This document shows, one piece after another, positions 8,692-18,155 of a stretch of DNA of 64,000 nucleotides. Source of the stretch: Vibrio agarivorans (GTDB taxonomy: Bacteria; Pseudomonadota; Gammaproteobacteria; Enterobacterales; Vibrionaceae); contig NZ_JAUFQF010000001.1 in the NCBI RefSeq assembly GCF_030409635.1, positions 806,001 to 870,000 of the forward strand, written 5' to 3'. The notes below the pieces were generated by a model that worked only from the letters and a program-made list of their open reading frames with translations, did no database searches and was not told the origin of the DNA. Position 1 is the first letter of the stretch. Every line of letters starts with the position of its first letter. The position numbers and the translations under genes are program-made.

Positions 8692-9801
8692 TCAGTATGT
8701 ATTAACTAACCTCAATTTAACTCCCAGATCTTGCCCTACTTTCTCAATGTATTCATACGTATACTTAGATATCAATACACTCATTGCGAGAATGAGCAAA
8801 ACTCCCATGTTATTCGTTAAAGTAGAGCCAAAATTCATATACTTCACATTGTCTACCACCGGCATAAGTTCTATCAAAGTAAACTCATCCATCACTGTAA
8901 TAAATGCTCGAAAATATAGCAGTAAAACCCCATGAGTGAGATAAACAGAGTACGACAGAACACCTAAGGTTTGCATCGAACTTTTCATTAACAGGGATGA
9001 GAAAAAACCACTCTCAAACGCTAATAATAGTACGGCCAGCATAAACAAAACTGACACACCTATTGAGCGATACTCATATTTTGATTGAATCACAATGACT
9101 ATCGCGCTCAACAAAGCCAACTCAAGTATTGTAGCCACTTTGTATGACAATCTGATTCGGCTCATTTTTTGATATACGCTGTAAAAAAACGCACCGCCAA
9201 AGAAACAAGACAATCCCCTTAACACCTCACCTGGTACTGCTACTGATTTTGTGTACAAAAGATAGAATGACAACAGAGATACAGCGATCCAAACAAAAAC
9301 TCGATTCATTCGGAAAGCAAAGATTGAGAAAAACAGCAATGCATACATGTAGAACTCGATACTAATGCTCCAAGATGAACCATTGAAGCTGACACTATTG
9401 AAGTTCGAAGACCAGGATTGTATGAGTAAAAGATGAGGAGCTATTTCACTAACTGCATATTTCGCGGTGAATGGCTCAATACCAAAACTAATTCCCCAAT
9501 TATTGACGGCAAGCATATGACAGAACTGGTAAAACACAACCAACATGAACATGGCAAAGTGGAGTGGATACAACCTAAAAAATCGCCCTTTCATAAAGCT
9601 AGCGAAACGAGAGGTACCTTTAACCGCAAAACGATGTGCTAGCACAAAGCCACTCAACACAAAGAAAAATTCGACAAACAGGAAGCTACCTCGGAAGAAA
9701 TCAAGGCTGGTCACTGAATCTAGCCAGTCCATGTGAAAAACTACCACAGCTAATGCACATACACCCCGAAGTCCATCTAGAGCAAAAAATCTTTCTTTCA
9801 T
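8692..9801 (-). CDS. Membrane acyltransferase, OafA/acyltransferase-3 family
   Basis: 369 residues with about 10 hydrophobic segments. The N-terminal FALDGLRGVCALAVVVFH contains the conserved Arg and the catalytic-type His of the acyltransferase-3 family (PF01757). Members transfer acetyl or other acyl groups to surface glycans, lipids or antibiotics at the inner membrane. It stands alone between eda and the BMC operon, reading toward eda, with about 140 bp between its start and the pduT stop. I see no direct role in the pathways around it. It might modify surface polysaccharide, or be a passenger gene. Confidence 0.8.
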   Translation of the reverse strand: MKERFFALDGLRGVCALAVVVFHMDWLDSVTSLDFFRGSFLFVEFFFVLSGFVLAHRFAVKGTSRFASFMKGRFFRLYPLHFAMFMLVVFYQFCHMLAVNNWGISFGIEPFTAKYAVSEIAPHLLLIQSWSSNFNSVSFNGSSWSISIEFYMYALLFFSIFAFRMNRVFVWIAVSLLSFYLLYTKSVAVPGEVLRGLSCFFGGAFFYSVYQKMSRIRLSYKVATILELALLSAIVIVIQSKYEYRSIGVSVLFMLAVLLLAFESGFFSSLLMKSSMQTLGVLSYSVYLTHGVLLLYFRAFITVMDEFTLIELMPVVDNVKYMNFGSTLTNNMGVLLILAMSVLISKYTYEYIEKVGQDLGVKLRLVNTY

Positions 9802-9944
9802 AAAGAGTTTGATACGACAAAAAGTAATACAAAATGATATTTCAATTGAAAGTATGGGTAAATCTCAATGCTAAAAAGTGTGGTTTAGCTCTAAGCCAGT
9901 TTTAATAGCACTTGAGCTAAAAACTTGGCTTTGTATAGAGATAC

Positions 9945-10493
9945 TCATATCGCTGTTTCGACTATTTCACTGCTTGGGTTTGCAATTACACACTGATTCA
10001 CTAAAACGCCCTTTTCTTTTACTCGCTCACACGCGATTTCTATTGCAGATTGCACTGCTGACACGTCACCGCTCAGCGTAACGACTCCTTTGCCACCAAT
10101 TGCCATCGCTAATTGAATATCCATCAACACCACATCACTTGCCTTGACTGCAGCATCGGCCGCTTCGATGACAGCAGCCATCGAATAGGTCTCTATCACC
10201 CCAAAGGCGCCATGTTTTGTAACATCTGTTGTTCCAGATATGGCCGAAAATACATCGGAATGAATATTTGAGATAACCACATGGTCAATCACTTCACCTC
10301 GCCCTGCGACAAGACCATGCTCCACTGATGCACTGACAGCACCGATGTCACCATTAACAACGATTACAAACTTTCCCGGACAAGTGGTGCGGTGAAAAAG
10401 TATTTTTACATTTGCAGATTTGACCATCGCATCCGCAACCTCGTACCCTCTTGCGATCGAACTCAGCTCTACACAGCCGATTGCGTTATCCAT
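9945..10493 (-). CDS. pduT: BMC trimer shell protein, PduT-like with Fe-S cysteine
   Basis: 182 residues made of two tandem BMC domains (about 1-88 and 95-182), so it forms a pseudohexameric trimer. Cys38 in RTTCPGKF matches the position of the cysteine that holds a [4Fe-4S] cluster at the trimer axis in Salmonella PduT. It may carry electrons across the shell to PduS, encoded just upstream with an 18-24 bp gap. ATG 10493 is chosen because GGGAG lies 6 bases before it; a GTG at 10499 is less likely. It is the last gene of the long BMC operon. Confidence 0.88.
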   Translation of the reverse strand: MDNAIGCVELSSIARGYEVADAMVKSANVKILFHRTTCPGKFVIVVNGDIGAVSASVEHGLVAGRGEVIDHVVISNIHSDVFSAISGTTDVTKHGAFGVIETYSMAAVIEAADAAVKASDVVLMDIQLAMAIGGKGVVTLSGDVSAVQSAIEIACERVKEKGVLVNQCVIANPSSEIVETAI

Positions 10494-10517
10494 AAACACT
10501 CCCTTTTGATTCTATCC

Positions 10518-11840
10518 TTAACAAAGGCTCTCAATCACAACCTGATGGTCAACCTTTACCACTTTGCCACTGACACTCGCATGCATCGCCACACTCAAAC
10601 TATCTGAACAAGCCTGCGCGACAACATCCCCCTTGTTAACATTTTGCCCAACGGAGACGACGGCCTGCGCGGCCCGACCTATATGTTGCTGTAGCGGAAT
10701 CGCCACGTGTTTAGGCATGGCGATATCGGCTTTATATTCGACCGTTCTATCGTAGTAATCTAGCACCTCAAGTCGGCGCATCAGGCGAGAAGTAGATACT
10801 CCACGATAGGGTTTGAGAGGATGAACCTCTTTGGTTTGAGCCTGTAATTGCTCTGCAGTACGGGACAACTTTTGCTCTGCAAGCCCGCGTTTGGCAAGAC
10901 TGCAAACTCGCTGTGGATCAACACCTTCCGGACAAGACCACATGGTGCAAAGATTACATCCGCAGCACGCTTGCCCAGCAAGTGCATGCTCAGAGTCTGC
11001 GACTAAAACCACTCTCATGGTTTTACGTGGATCTACGGGATAGCCCAGCAAAGCCCTCGGGCAAAGTGCACTGCATTGTCCACATTGATCGCAAGCAGAA
11101 CGGGCCATTTTGATTACTTGCGCGTCGCTACGTTGCTTGATCTTAGCGACTCTACTGTCGGCTTTTAATACCAATAAGCCGCTGGACACCTTCGTTAGCG
11201 GTTTATTGATGTCAGTCGTGACACTCCCCATCATCGGTCCGCCTTCAACAATCACAAAGTCATCACAAATTACTCCACCCGCTATTGCTAGTGCATCTGC
11301 ATAGCTCATTCCTATCGGTAGCTTAGCGGTATAAGGCTGGGTAACTTCACCATGAACCGTCACCATCGTCCCTATCACGGGTTTATCAATACTGGCCCAA
11401 TAAACATTGATAATTGACTCAACATTGTTCACCACGACACCAATATCTTTTGGCAGCCCACCTGCCGGTATCCGCATACCAGTGGCACGATAGATGAGTT
11501 CTGCTTCATCTCCCGCAGGATACGTATCTTCCATCTCTAATATCGAGATAGATTTTGGTAAAAGCGGTTTTAACGTCTGTATGGTCAAACTGTTTTTTTT
11601 CTTAATAGCAATGATACCCTGGGTTGCGCCAATGCAGTCCATTGCTATTTCCATACCTTTGATTAGGGCGTCACTTTCATGCTGCATCAGCATTTGGTCT
11701 TTATTTAGCAACGGCTCACATTCTGCACCATTCGCGATCAAAATATCGACGCTACAATTGAGCTTCATGTAGACCGGAAATCCAGCACCACCAGCTCCGA
11801 CAACACCTGCGTCTTGTAACTGTTGCAAAAAAGGGGTCAT
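10518..11840 (-). CDS. pduS: PduS-like RnfC-type flavin/Fe-S NADH oxidoreductase of the BMC
   Basis: 440 residues. The N-terminal half is the NADH/FMN-binding RnfC/Nqo1-like domain (GAGGAGFPVYMK, then NGAECEPLL). The middle has two [4Fe-4S] motifs, CDQCGQCSALCP and CCGCNLCTMWSCP, and the C-terminus is an SLBB/RnfC barrel. In B12-type Pdu systems PduS reduces cobalamin. Here the diol dehydratase is B12-independent, so a role in NAD+/NADH recycling or in supplying electrons to the activase is more likely (inference). It pairs with PduT, its known partner. Confidence 0.88.
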   Translation of the reverse strand: MTPFLQQLQDAGVVGAGGAGFPVYMKLNCSVDILIANGAECEPLLNKDQMLMQHESDALIKGMEIAMDCIGATQGIIAIKKKNSLTIQTLKPLLPKSISILEMEDTYPAGDEAELIYRATGMRIPAGGLPKDIGVVVNNVESIINVYWASIDKPVIGTMVTVHGEVTQPYTAKLPIGMSYADALAIAGGVICDDFVIVEGGPMMGSVTTDINKPLTKVSSGLLVLKADSRVAKIKQRSDAQVIKMARSACDQCGQCSALCPRALLGYPVDPRKTMRVVLVADSEHALAGQACCGCNLCTMWSCPEGVDPQRVCSLAKRGLAEQKLSRTAEQLQAQTKEVHPLKPYRGVSTSRLMRRLEVLDYYDRTVEYKADIAMPKHVAIPLQQHIGRAAQAVVSVGQNVNKGDVVAQACSDSLSVAMHASVSGKVVKVDHQVVIESLC

Positions 11841-11915
11841 TGGTTCACTCCCGTTTCGTTGGCTTATAGACAGAAAGCCGATAAAACCGGCTTCCTGTTC
11901 TCCTAGTTTCAGAGA

Positions 11916-13067
11916 CTACAGTGACTCTAAATACAGAGCCATTACGTCATCTTCTGTCATGGCAACAGGGTTACCGCCTGCACAAGGATCTGCCATAGCA
12001 CTTGGTACCCACTGTTTAACATCCTGCTCAGTCACGCCGAATTGACCAAAACCTTCAGGGATACCTACTCTTTTGCTCAAGTCGCGAATCGCTTGTACAG
12101 CGGCTTTACTGGCTTGCTCATCATCCATGCTGCTGATATCACACCCTAAGGCAACCGCTAACTTAGCAAACTCTTTAACTCGATGAGGACGGTTAAACTC
12201 ACAAACAATAGGGAGCAATATGGCATTACATACACCATGAGGAAGATCTTTATACGCGCCACCAGGGTGTGCCATCGCGTGCACCATACCCAACCCAGCA
12301 CTATTAAAAGCCATACCCGCTAAGAACTGCCCAAGTGCCATCATTTCACGGGCCTCTACATTTGAACCATCCTCTACGGCCATAGGTAGATAGCTCGAAA
12401 TCAGTCGCACAGATTCATACGCCGAATGGTTAGTGAGGGTATGTGCCCCAACGGATACGTAAGCTTCTACCGCATGAGTTAAAGCATCCATACCCGTTGC
12501 AGCCGTCACATCTGCAGGTAAACCAAGCATTATGCTAGGATCATTCACCGAAATCTCAGGGATGATATTGGCATCGATAATCACACATTTCACTTTATTC
12601 TCTTCATCGGTGATTACCGCATTGCTAGTGACTTCTGCTGCGGTTCCGGCAGTCGTGTTAATGGCGTATAACGGCACGCCTGTTTTTTTCACCATTCCAA
12701 TACCGGTATACGCAGTGATCGGTTGAGGATTTGCAGACAAAATCTTCACCGCTTTCGCTGTATCTATGGCACTACCCCCACCAAAACCAATCAAGTAATT
12801 TGCACCTGACTTCACGTATAGATCATAGGCTTTATCGACGACAGCAACCGTAGGGTTTGGAATAGTGTCTGTGAAACAGGTATACGCCAGCTCGCTTTGA
12901 TCCAGTGCTTCACACAAGGGTGCCAACAATCCAAGTTTCTCTAGGGCTGCATCAGCAACAATCAACCCATGTCCGGATGTATCATCAGCAGCAATTCTTG
13001 CCACTAGCTCAGTAATTGCATTTTCACCGGAAATATTAATTTTGGGGAACGCTAAGGTAAAAGCCAT
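11916..13067 (-). CDS. fucO: Lactaldehyde reductase / 1,2-propanediol oxidoreductase (BMC-operon copy)
   Basis: 383 residues, iron-dependent group III alcohol dehydrogenase. The NAD site is GFGGGSAIDTAK; metal-binding histidines lie in GMDALTHAVEAYV, MVHAMAHPGG and LPHGVCN. It reduces L-lactaldehyde, made by RhaD, to 1,2-propanediol. ATG 13067 is chosen for its GGAGG site 6 bases upstream. A very similar copy (384 aa) lies at 30279-31433. Being inside the BMC operon, this copy may act in or beside the shell and could also reduce propionaldehyde. Confidence 0.87.
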   Translation of the reverse strand: MAFTLAFPKINISGENAITELVARIAADDTSGHGLIVADAALEKLGLLAPLCEALDQSELAYTCFTDTIPNPTVAVVDKAYDLYVKSGANYLIGFGGGSAIDTAKAVKILSANPQPITAYTGIGMVKKTGVPLYAINTTAGTAAEVTSNAVITDEENKVKCVIIDANIIPEISVNDPSIMLGLPADVTAATGMDALTHAVEAYVSVGAHTLTNHSAYESVRLISSYLPMAVEDGSNVEAREMMALGQFLAGMAFNSAGLGMVHAMAHPGGAYKDLPHGVCNAILLPIVCEFNRPHRVKEFAKLAVALGCDISSMDDEQASKAAVQAIRDLSKRVGIPEGFGQFGVTEQDVKQWVPSAMADPCAGGNPVAMTEDDVMALYLESL

Positions 13068-13117
13068 GACAGCCTCCATTTGTTTTCGTTTAGATTTTAA
13101 AATTCATACAATGACGA

Positions 13118-14326
13118 TTAATTAGAATTATTTGGTTCGCTTTGATGGGTGAGCACCCTAACGGTTTCTCTCGCAATCATTAACTCCTCATCTGTATTCA
13201 CAATGAGTACTTTTATTTGAGAATCTGGTTGACTTAACACGCTATGATTCTGTTCATTACTTGCTTCACAATATCTAATTCCGAGATAACTAAGAGAGTC
13301 CAAAACTTGTTGACGAATATAGGCTGAGTTCTCACCGATTCCTCCCGTGAACACCAGTGTGTCCAATCCATCTAATACTGAGCAATAACGCCCTATGGTT
13401 TCTTTCACCTTGTTCGCAAACATCCGCAATGCAAGTGCTGCACGCTCATCTCCCTGCTCACTCGCTCTTTGAAGAACACGACAATCATCTGAAAGTTCAG
13501 ATACCCCCAAAAGACCTGAAGCGTTGTTCATCATATTGGACACATCATTAATGCTCATAGGTGTATTCTGAGCCAGATAAAGTGGCAGTGACGGGTCAAT
13601 GTCACCACACCGTGTCCCCATCATTAAGCCTGCCAAAGGGGTGTAACCCATCGTTGTTGCAACAGATTTTCCATCTTCAATCGCGCAAATGCTGGCGCCA
13701 GATCCCAAATGACAAGAGATTATTCGTTTGCTTTCAATTGGAGAGCATTGCTTTGCGACGACACTATTCACATATTGATGGCTCGTGCCGTGAAAGCCAA
13801 ACTTACGTATCCCGTACTCCTCATAGAGTGTGTACGGCAATGGATAAAGGTATTGTTCCTGCGGTAGTGTTTGGTGAAAGGCTGTATCAAAGACCGCAAC
13901 TTGGGGTACGCCAGGCAATCGATCTTCAAAGGCTTCAATACACAGTAGATTGATTGGGTTATGAATCGGGGCGAGCTTGGATAAGGACAGAATCGAGTTT
14001 TTTACCTGTTCAGTGATCATCACTGGTTGGGAATACTCTTCACCCCCGTGTGCCACTCGATGACCCACACAGTAAATTTCATCCACACTTTGAATGATTT
14101 TTTCCTCTTTCAAATACTGCATGAGAAAGTCGACCGCAGCAGAAAAATCCCAACCACCATTCACTTCAAATTTATGATTTTGCCTTGTGTTCACTTTGAA
14201 TTTTGTTAATGCGGTTCGTTTACCTTCAAAAAGACCAGACATAATACAACACTCATCAGGCATCAAAATGAGTTGAAACTTAAGCGATGAGCTTCCTGCA
14301 TTTATAGATAGAACAAACTTGTTCAT
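13118..14326 (-). CDS. Acetate/propionate kinase
   Basis: 402 residues, full length for AckA/TdcD/PduW. The phosphate-binding start VLSINAGSSSLKF, the GFHGTSHQYV motif, the LGSGASICAI loop and the FTGGIGENS adenosine-binding motif are all present. It turns propionyl-phosphate from PduL into propionate plus ATP, the energy-yielding last step of propanediol fermentation. Its position between fucO and the PduU-like gene supports a PduW role, but acetate kinase activity is equally compatible with the sequence. Confidence 0.9.
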   Translation of the reverse strand: MNKFVLSINAGSSSLKFQLILMPDECCIMSGLFEGKRTALTKFKVNTRQNHKFEVNGGWDFSAAVDFLMQYLKEEKIIQSVDEIYCVGHRVAHGGEEYSQPVMITEQVKNSILSLSKLAPIHNPINLLCIEAFEDRLPGVPQVAVFDTAFHQTLPQEQYLYPLPYTLYEEYGIRKFGFHGTSHQYVNSVVAKQCSPIESKRIISCHLGSGASICAIEDGKSVATTMGYTPLAGLMMGTRCGDIDPSLPLYLAQNTPMSINDVSNMMNNASGLLGVSELSDDCRVLQRASEQGDERAALALRMFANKVKETIGRYCSVLDGLDTLVFTGGIGENSAYIRQQVLDSLSYLGIRYCEASNEQNHSVLSQPDSQIKVLIVNTDEELMIARETVRVLTHQSEPNNSN

Positions 14327-14397
14327 GATACTCCCTTGTATTACTTACTGTTTTGGTTCACTGCACTTACCTGTGCATGACTTTTTGTTTAAACGCG

Positions 14398-14772
14398 TTA
14401 AGTTCTGGTTATTGGGCAGACAGCAAATTTCATTACATCCGTCAGGACTTCTCTCACATACCCCAAGGCATACTCTACCGACGAAACATCTCCCTTAAGC
14501 ACAACCGAACCATTGCCCGTATCGACCTGTTGAAGAGATACCGAACCTGATTTCGTAGCGAGGTCCGCAGCAATGATGGCTGCTTCGCCAGGTGAAATGG
14601 TCATTAAGCCAATCGCATTCCCTTCAGAACTATAATTAAGACGACTCACAACCTCTGACCCTGGATTCGCGATAATGTGGATCAATGTCACTTCTTTTCC
14701 CGGTACATGCTCTTGGACAATACGCTCTTGCGAGGTAGCCGGCAGTGGATTTTGTAAGCGGTTATCTAACAT
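14398..14772 (-). CDS. pduU: BMC shell protein, PduU/EutS-like (permuted BMC-H)
   Basis: 124 residues. The segment RIVQEHVPGKEVTLIHIIANP is the start of the circularly permuted BMC domain found in PduU and EutS. Residues before it would form the small N-terminal strands that make a beta-barrel plug on the hexamer pore. GGAGG stands 5 bases before the ATG. It is a minor shell component whose pore is normally closed. It lies between the kinase and pduQ genes in the operon. Confidence 0.88.
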   Translation of the reverse strand: MLDNRLQNPLPATSQERIVQEHVPGKEVTLIHIIANPGSEVVSRLNYSSEGNAIGLMTISPGEAAIIAADLATKSGSVSLQQVDTGNGSVVLKGDVSSVEYALGYVREVLTDVMKFAVCPITRT

Positions 14773-14794
14773 TTTTACCTCCTGAGCGATTGCG

Positions 14795-15904
14795 CTATAT
14801 TGCCTGTAATATCTGTGAAACCTCGTCGATACTTGGCTTTACAGGACTTGTTTTTATCGTGATATCTCCCAGTGCTTGCTGAGCCATTGTTTCAATTAAG
14901 TTGTGATCATGTTTATGGTTAAGTTGAAGCCTCGCACTCGTTGCTGAAATTCCTACTGATGCGATTAATGCCGCCGTTTCTTTGATTAACGCTTTGGCTC
15001 CAGTACGGCAATCTGTATGACGTGGGACAAACCCCAAGCAGCGTGCGATGACAGCATAAGTCTCTTCACTTCGCTTACAGCGACAGTTGTATTCCATCAC
15101 TTCTGTCAGTAATAACGCGTTCGCAAGTCCATGAGGAATATGCAAAGACGCGCCTAATTGGTGTGCAATCGCATGAGTCAAGCCCAATCCAGCATGATTA
15201 AACGCTAAGCCTGCAAGGCATGAGGCGTTGAGCAATTTTTGCCGTGCTTTGAGGTTATTGCCATCTTCATAGGCTGGCTTTAAATACTTGAACACTAACG
15301 TAATGGCTTTTTCCGCCAAGGCATTACTAAAGTCGTCACTGTCGACTGAAACCATAGCTTCAATGGCATGCGTCAACACATCTATTCCAGTATTGGCCGT
15401 CACTGCGGGTGGAACAGTAACCGTCTGCATCGGGTCTAAAATTGCCACATCAGGCAGTAAAGCATCATCAACCAAAGGGACTTTGACTCCATACTCACTC
15501 ACTGATATCACACTGATTTGTGTCACTTCAGAACCCGTGCCACTGGTGGTCGGTACAGCAATGAAGCGTGCCACTTCAATACCATGTTCGCGAGCGCAAA
15601 AGCGCACTGCTTTACTCAAGTCAATGGCCGATCCGCCACCGTAAGCAATCAGTACATCTGGAGAAAAAGCGGCTAATGCTTCCACCCCTTTAGCAACATC
15701 ATCAGTACTTGGATCTGGGGTCACATCACAATACAAATCAACCTGATTTTCTAAACATAATTGATCGACTATGCGCTTTAATGCTTCGCTACCTGCAAGA
15801 AATTGGTCGCAAATAATGAGTATACGGCTTTGCACAATACTGCTCAGTTCATCTATGCTCGCATTACCACTGTATATCGTGGTTGGTATCGAAAATTTAC
15901 GCAT
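14795..15904 (-). CDS. pduQ: Iron-type propanol dehydrogenase, PduQ-like
   Basis: 369 residues, group III alcohol dehydrogenase. The nucleotide site is YGGGSAIDLSKA; AVPTTSGTGSEVT and histidines in IDVLTHAIEA, LTHAIAHQLG and IPHGLANALL complete the metal site. PduQ reduces propionaldehyde to 1-propanol inside the compartment and regenerates the NAD+ used by PduP. It follows pduP by 9 bases, the same pairing as in known Pdu clusters. It is clearly different from the two FucO proteins. Confidence 0.88.
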   Translation of the reverse strand: MRKFSIPTTIYSGNASIDELSSIVQSRILIICDQFLAGSEALKRIVDQLCLENQVDLYCDVTPDPSTDDVAKGVEALAAFSPDVLIAYGGGSAIDLSKAVRFCAREHGIEVARFIAVPTTSGTGSEVTQISVISVSEYGVKVPLVDDALLPDVAILDPMQTVTVPPAVTANTGIDVLTHAIEAMVSVDSDDFSNALAEKAITLVFKYLKPAYEDGNNLKARQKLLNASCLAGLAFNHAGLGLTHAIAHQLGASLHIPHGLANALLLTEVMEYNCRCKRSEETYAVIARCLGFVPRHTDCRTGAKALIKETAALIASVGISATSARLQLNHKHDHNLIETMAQQALGDITIKTSPVKPSIDEVSQILQAI

Positions 15905-15913
15905 ATCTGCCTC

Positions 15914-17311
15914 TTATCGAATATTAAATGCTTCGCTAAGCACACAGCGGCGAAGTCGAGCAAATGAACGGGCAGAAGTCGTGCCTTCTCCGGTTGGTGT
16001 AGCGATAGTAAAGGTGGTAAAGCCTTCATCCCCTGCACCGATTCCCGCGTAAGACGGGGCATTTTTGACAAAAATACTGGTACGCATTGCACGAGCAGCT
16101 CGGTTTAGATGGTCGATATTCTTAGAGTGCATAACCGCGGTATGTAAATTCCCCCCTTCAACTTCAAGGGCGATTTGTAGTGCTTGTTCGAAATCTTCCG
16201 CTGTTGCGACTGGAAGAAGTGGCATTAGCTGCTCAACAGTCATTAGTGGATCATTCGCTTCTACAGAGACAACAACAAGTTTGGGCGCACCGTTAAACTG
16301 CACTCCGGCGGCCTCTAAAATGGTTGACGGACTCTGGCCAACTAACGCTTTATTGGCTTCACCACTCTCTCCAATCGCGACCAGTCGCAGGCGGTCAATA
16401 TCCGCTTTGTCTTTCACCCAACATGCCCCATGACTTGCAAAGGCGTTTAACAACTGACTCGCGACTGATTCAACAACCACAACCGCTTTTTCAGCAATGC
16501 ATGGCAAGTTGAAATCAAACGATGCACCGCAAATAATATCTTGTGACGCTTTATTGATATCAGCAGTTTCATCAACAATCACTGGAGGGTTACCCGCTCC
16601 AGCTCCGATCACCTTCTTGCCTGTTTTCATTGCCATATTGACGATACCTGGACCACCTGTTACCACCAACAACGGTACATCAGCATGAGTCATCATTGCT
16701 TTTGTCGCATCAAAGCTCGGTTTTGCGACGCTCACCACCAAGTTGCGGATACCACAACAATCATAAATCGCTTGCTCCACCTTATTGATCAGCCAAGTAG
16801 ATACCTCTTTGGCGCCAGGGTGAGCACTAAAGACGACAGCATTGCCCGCGGCAATCATTCCAATCGCGTTATTAATAATGGTTTCTGTTGGGTTAGTACT
16901 CGGTGCAATCGCACCTATAACACCATAAGGTGAATACTCAAACAGGGTCATGCCTCCATCCCCCGTCATGGCAGTTGTCGCTAAGTCCTCTGTACCAGGA
17001 GTATTGAAAAGTGCGATGGTGTTTTTCTGAATTTTGTCGGCAACGTTGCCCATCCCCGTCTCGCGCCATGCACGTTCAGCAAGCTCGGGAATGTCATCAG
17101 CTAGCACCTTACGAAGGGTACTCACAATTTGTTGGCGCACTGACATTGGCCCTGTATTTAACTGACTAAATGCCTGCTTTGCAGCCGCTACAGCAGCATT
17201 AACATGTTCAAAGCGGGCACCGCAGATAGGATCTGATGACGTTTGGTTCGATGTTTGCGCACTTTGCGCTAATATGTCTTTTACTAACAGGTCGATCTCT
17301 TGATTATTCAT
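15914..17311 (-). CDS. pduP: CoA-acylating propionaldehyde dehydrogenase
   Basis: 465 residues, aldehyde dehydrogenase superfamily. C271 in SFDFNLPCIAEKA is the catalytic cysteine, and VTGGPGIVNMA is part of the nucleotide site. The first 18 residues (NNQEIDLLVKDILAQ) form the amphipathic helix that targets PduP-type enzymes to the shell interior, followed by a Ser/Gln/Thr linker. It oxidises propionaldehyde to propionyl-CoA with NAD+. A 100-bp gap separates it from pduN upstream. Confidence 0.93.
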   Translation of the reverse strand: MNNQEIDLLVKDILAQSAQTSNQTSSDPICGARFEHVNAAVAAAKQAFSQLNTGPMSVRQQIVSTLRKVLADDIPELAERAWRETGMGNVADKIQKNTIALFNTPGTEDLATTAMTGDGGMTLFEYSPYGVIGAIAPSTNPTETIINNAIGMIAAGNAVVFSAHPGAKEVSTWLINKVEQAIYDCCGIRNLVVSVAKPSFDATKAMMTHADVPLLVVTGGPGIVNMAMKTGKKVIGAGAGNPPVIVDETADINKASQDIICGASFDFNLPCIAEKAVVVVESVASQLLNAFASHGACWVKDKADIDRLRLVAIGESGEANKALVGQSPSTILEAAGVQFNGAPKLVVVSVEANDPLMTVEQLMPLLPVATAEDFEQALQIALEVEGGNLHTAVMHSKNIDHLNRAARAMRTSIFVKNAPSYAGIGAGDEGFTTFTIATPTGEGTTSARSFARLRRCVLSEAFNIR

Positions 17312-17411
17312 ATCCTACTCAATTTCCTTGTATTCATTACAATTGGTCCATCTTCAACTCTCTGTGAACCTAATTAATTATGTTTAAGCAAGCACTCATA
17401 CTTCACCGTTA

Positions 17412-17681
17412 TCAATCGCAATTTATGCTGTCGACAATGCCGACAATCGCTTCATCGATGCCATTATTGGGTTCGTTAAAATAGATTCGTGCCGCGGTGC
17501 CCTGAGAGACAATGACAGTATCTGTTACACCAGCGCCCACTGCATCGACGACAACCTTTTGGAGACCAGATACGGCGGTCCCCTCTGTCGTTATGGGTTC
17601 AACCAACATTATTTTTTTTCCCACAAGTGCGGGAATTTTCTGAGGAACGACAGTAGAGCCAATCACTTTTGCTAAATACAT
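17412..17681 (-). CDS. pduN: BMC pentameric vertex protein, PduN/EutN/CcmL family
   Basis: 89 residues, the normal length. The start MYLAKVIGSTVVPQK, the segment KIMLVEPI and the GAGVTDTVIVSQGTAAR stretch are the hallmarks of the BMC-P fold. Five copies cap each vertex of the polyhedral shell. A strong AAGGAGGTGAT ribosome site overlaps the end of pduM, one base away, suggesting tight coupling. Confidence 0.93.
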   Translation of the reverse strand: MYLAKVIGSTVVPQKIPALVGKKIMLVEPITTEGTAVSGLQKVVVDAVGAGVTDTVIVSQGTAARIYFNEPNNGIDEAIVGIVDSINCD

Positions 17682-17682
17682 A

Positions 17683-18150
17683 TCACCTCCTTAGGCATGC
17701 CAGAGACACTTGATGTTCTTGTAAGTGCTCATTGGCTAAATCCGTGAGTCGCACATCTTTCCTGGTTACTAACCAGCAGTTAGCGTACAGCGCGACATCA
17801 CGATAATTGAGCCACGGTTTGTCACACCAATAGACCTCTAACCCTTTATGATCTCGGATCGTCATTGGTAGTAGCCCTAAACGATCTGCACTGAGCAATG
17901 GAATCAACTGCCGGTGCACCACCAACACGGTTTTTAGCCCGATGGACCATGCCTCAAGTACGGTATTAACCGCTTTATGTGTACTATCAAATTCACACAG
18001 TGATTTTAGAAACGGCAGGTCAGGTAATACGATCTGTATTTCTTCAACACCACATTCCGGCGCACGGCTAATTACTCCAGACAGTCCGAGCTCTAGGTCA
18101 CTGTGGTGCAGAGCGACAGCCCGTTGCTCTTGTGATAACGTTTTAGACAT
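17683..18150 (-). CDS. pduM: PduM-like microcompartment assembly protein
   Basis: 155 residues. The C-terminal half resembles PduM: GLKTVLVVHRQLIPLL, LGLLPMTIRDHKGL and LNYRDVALY. The N-terminal part is shorter and more diverged. PduM is needed for normal shell structure in Salmonella, but its chemistry is unknown. It lies between pduL and pduN, as in typical pdu operons. The assignment rests on local similarity that I recognise from memory plus gene order. Confidence 0.75.
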   Translation of the reverse strand: MSKTLSQEQRAVALHHSDLELGLSGVISRAPECGVEEIQIVLPDLPFLKSLCEFDSTHKAVNTVLEAWSIGLKTVLVVHRQLIPLLSADRLGLLPMTIRDHKGLEVYWCDKPWLNYRDVALYANCWLVTRKDVRLTDLANEHLQEHQVSLACLRR

Positions 18151-18155
18151 AGGCT

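Noticed and set aside
13561..13953. Plus-strand open frame of 130 codons inside the acetate/propionate kinase gene
   Set aside because: Antisense shadow of a well-conserved kinase; no ribosome site and low-complexity composition.
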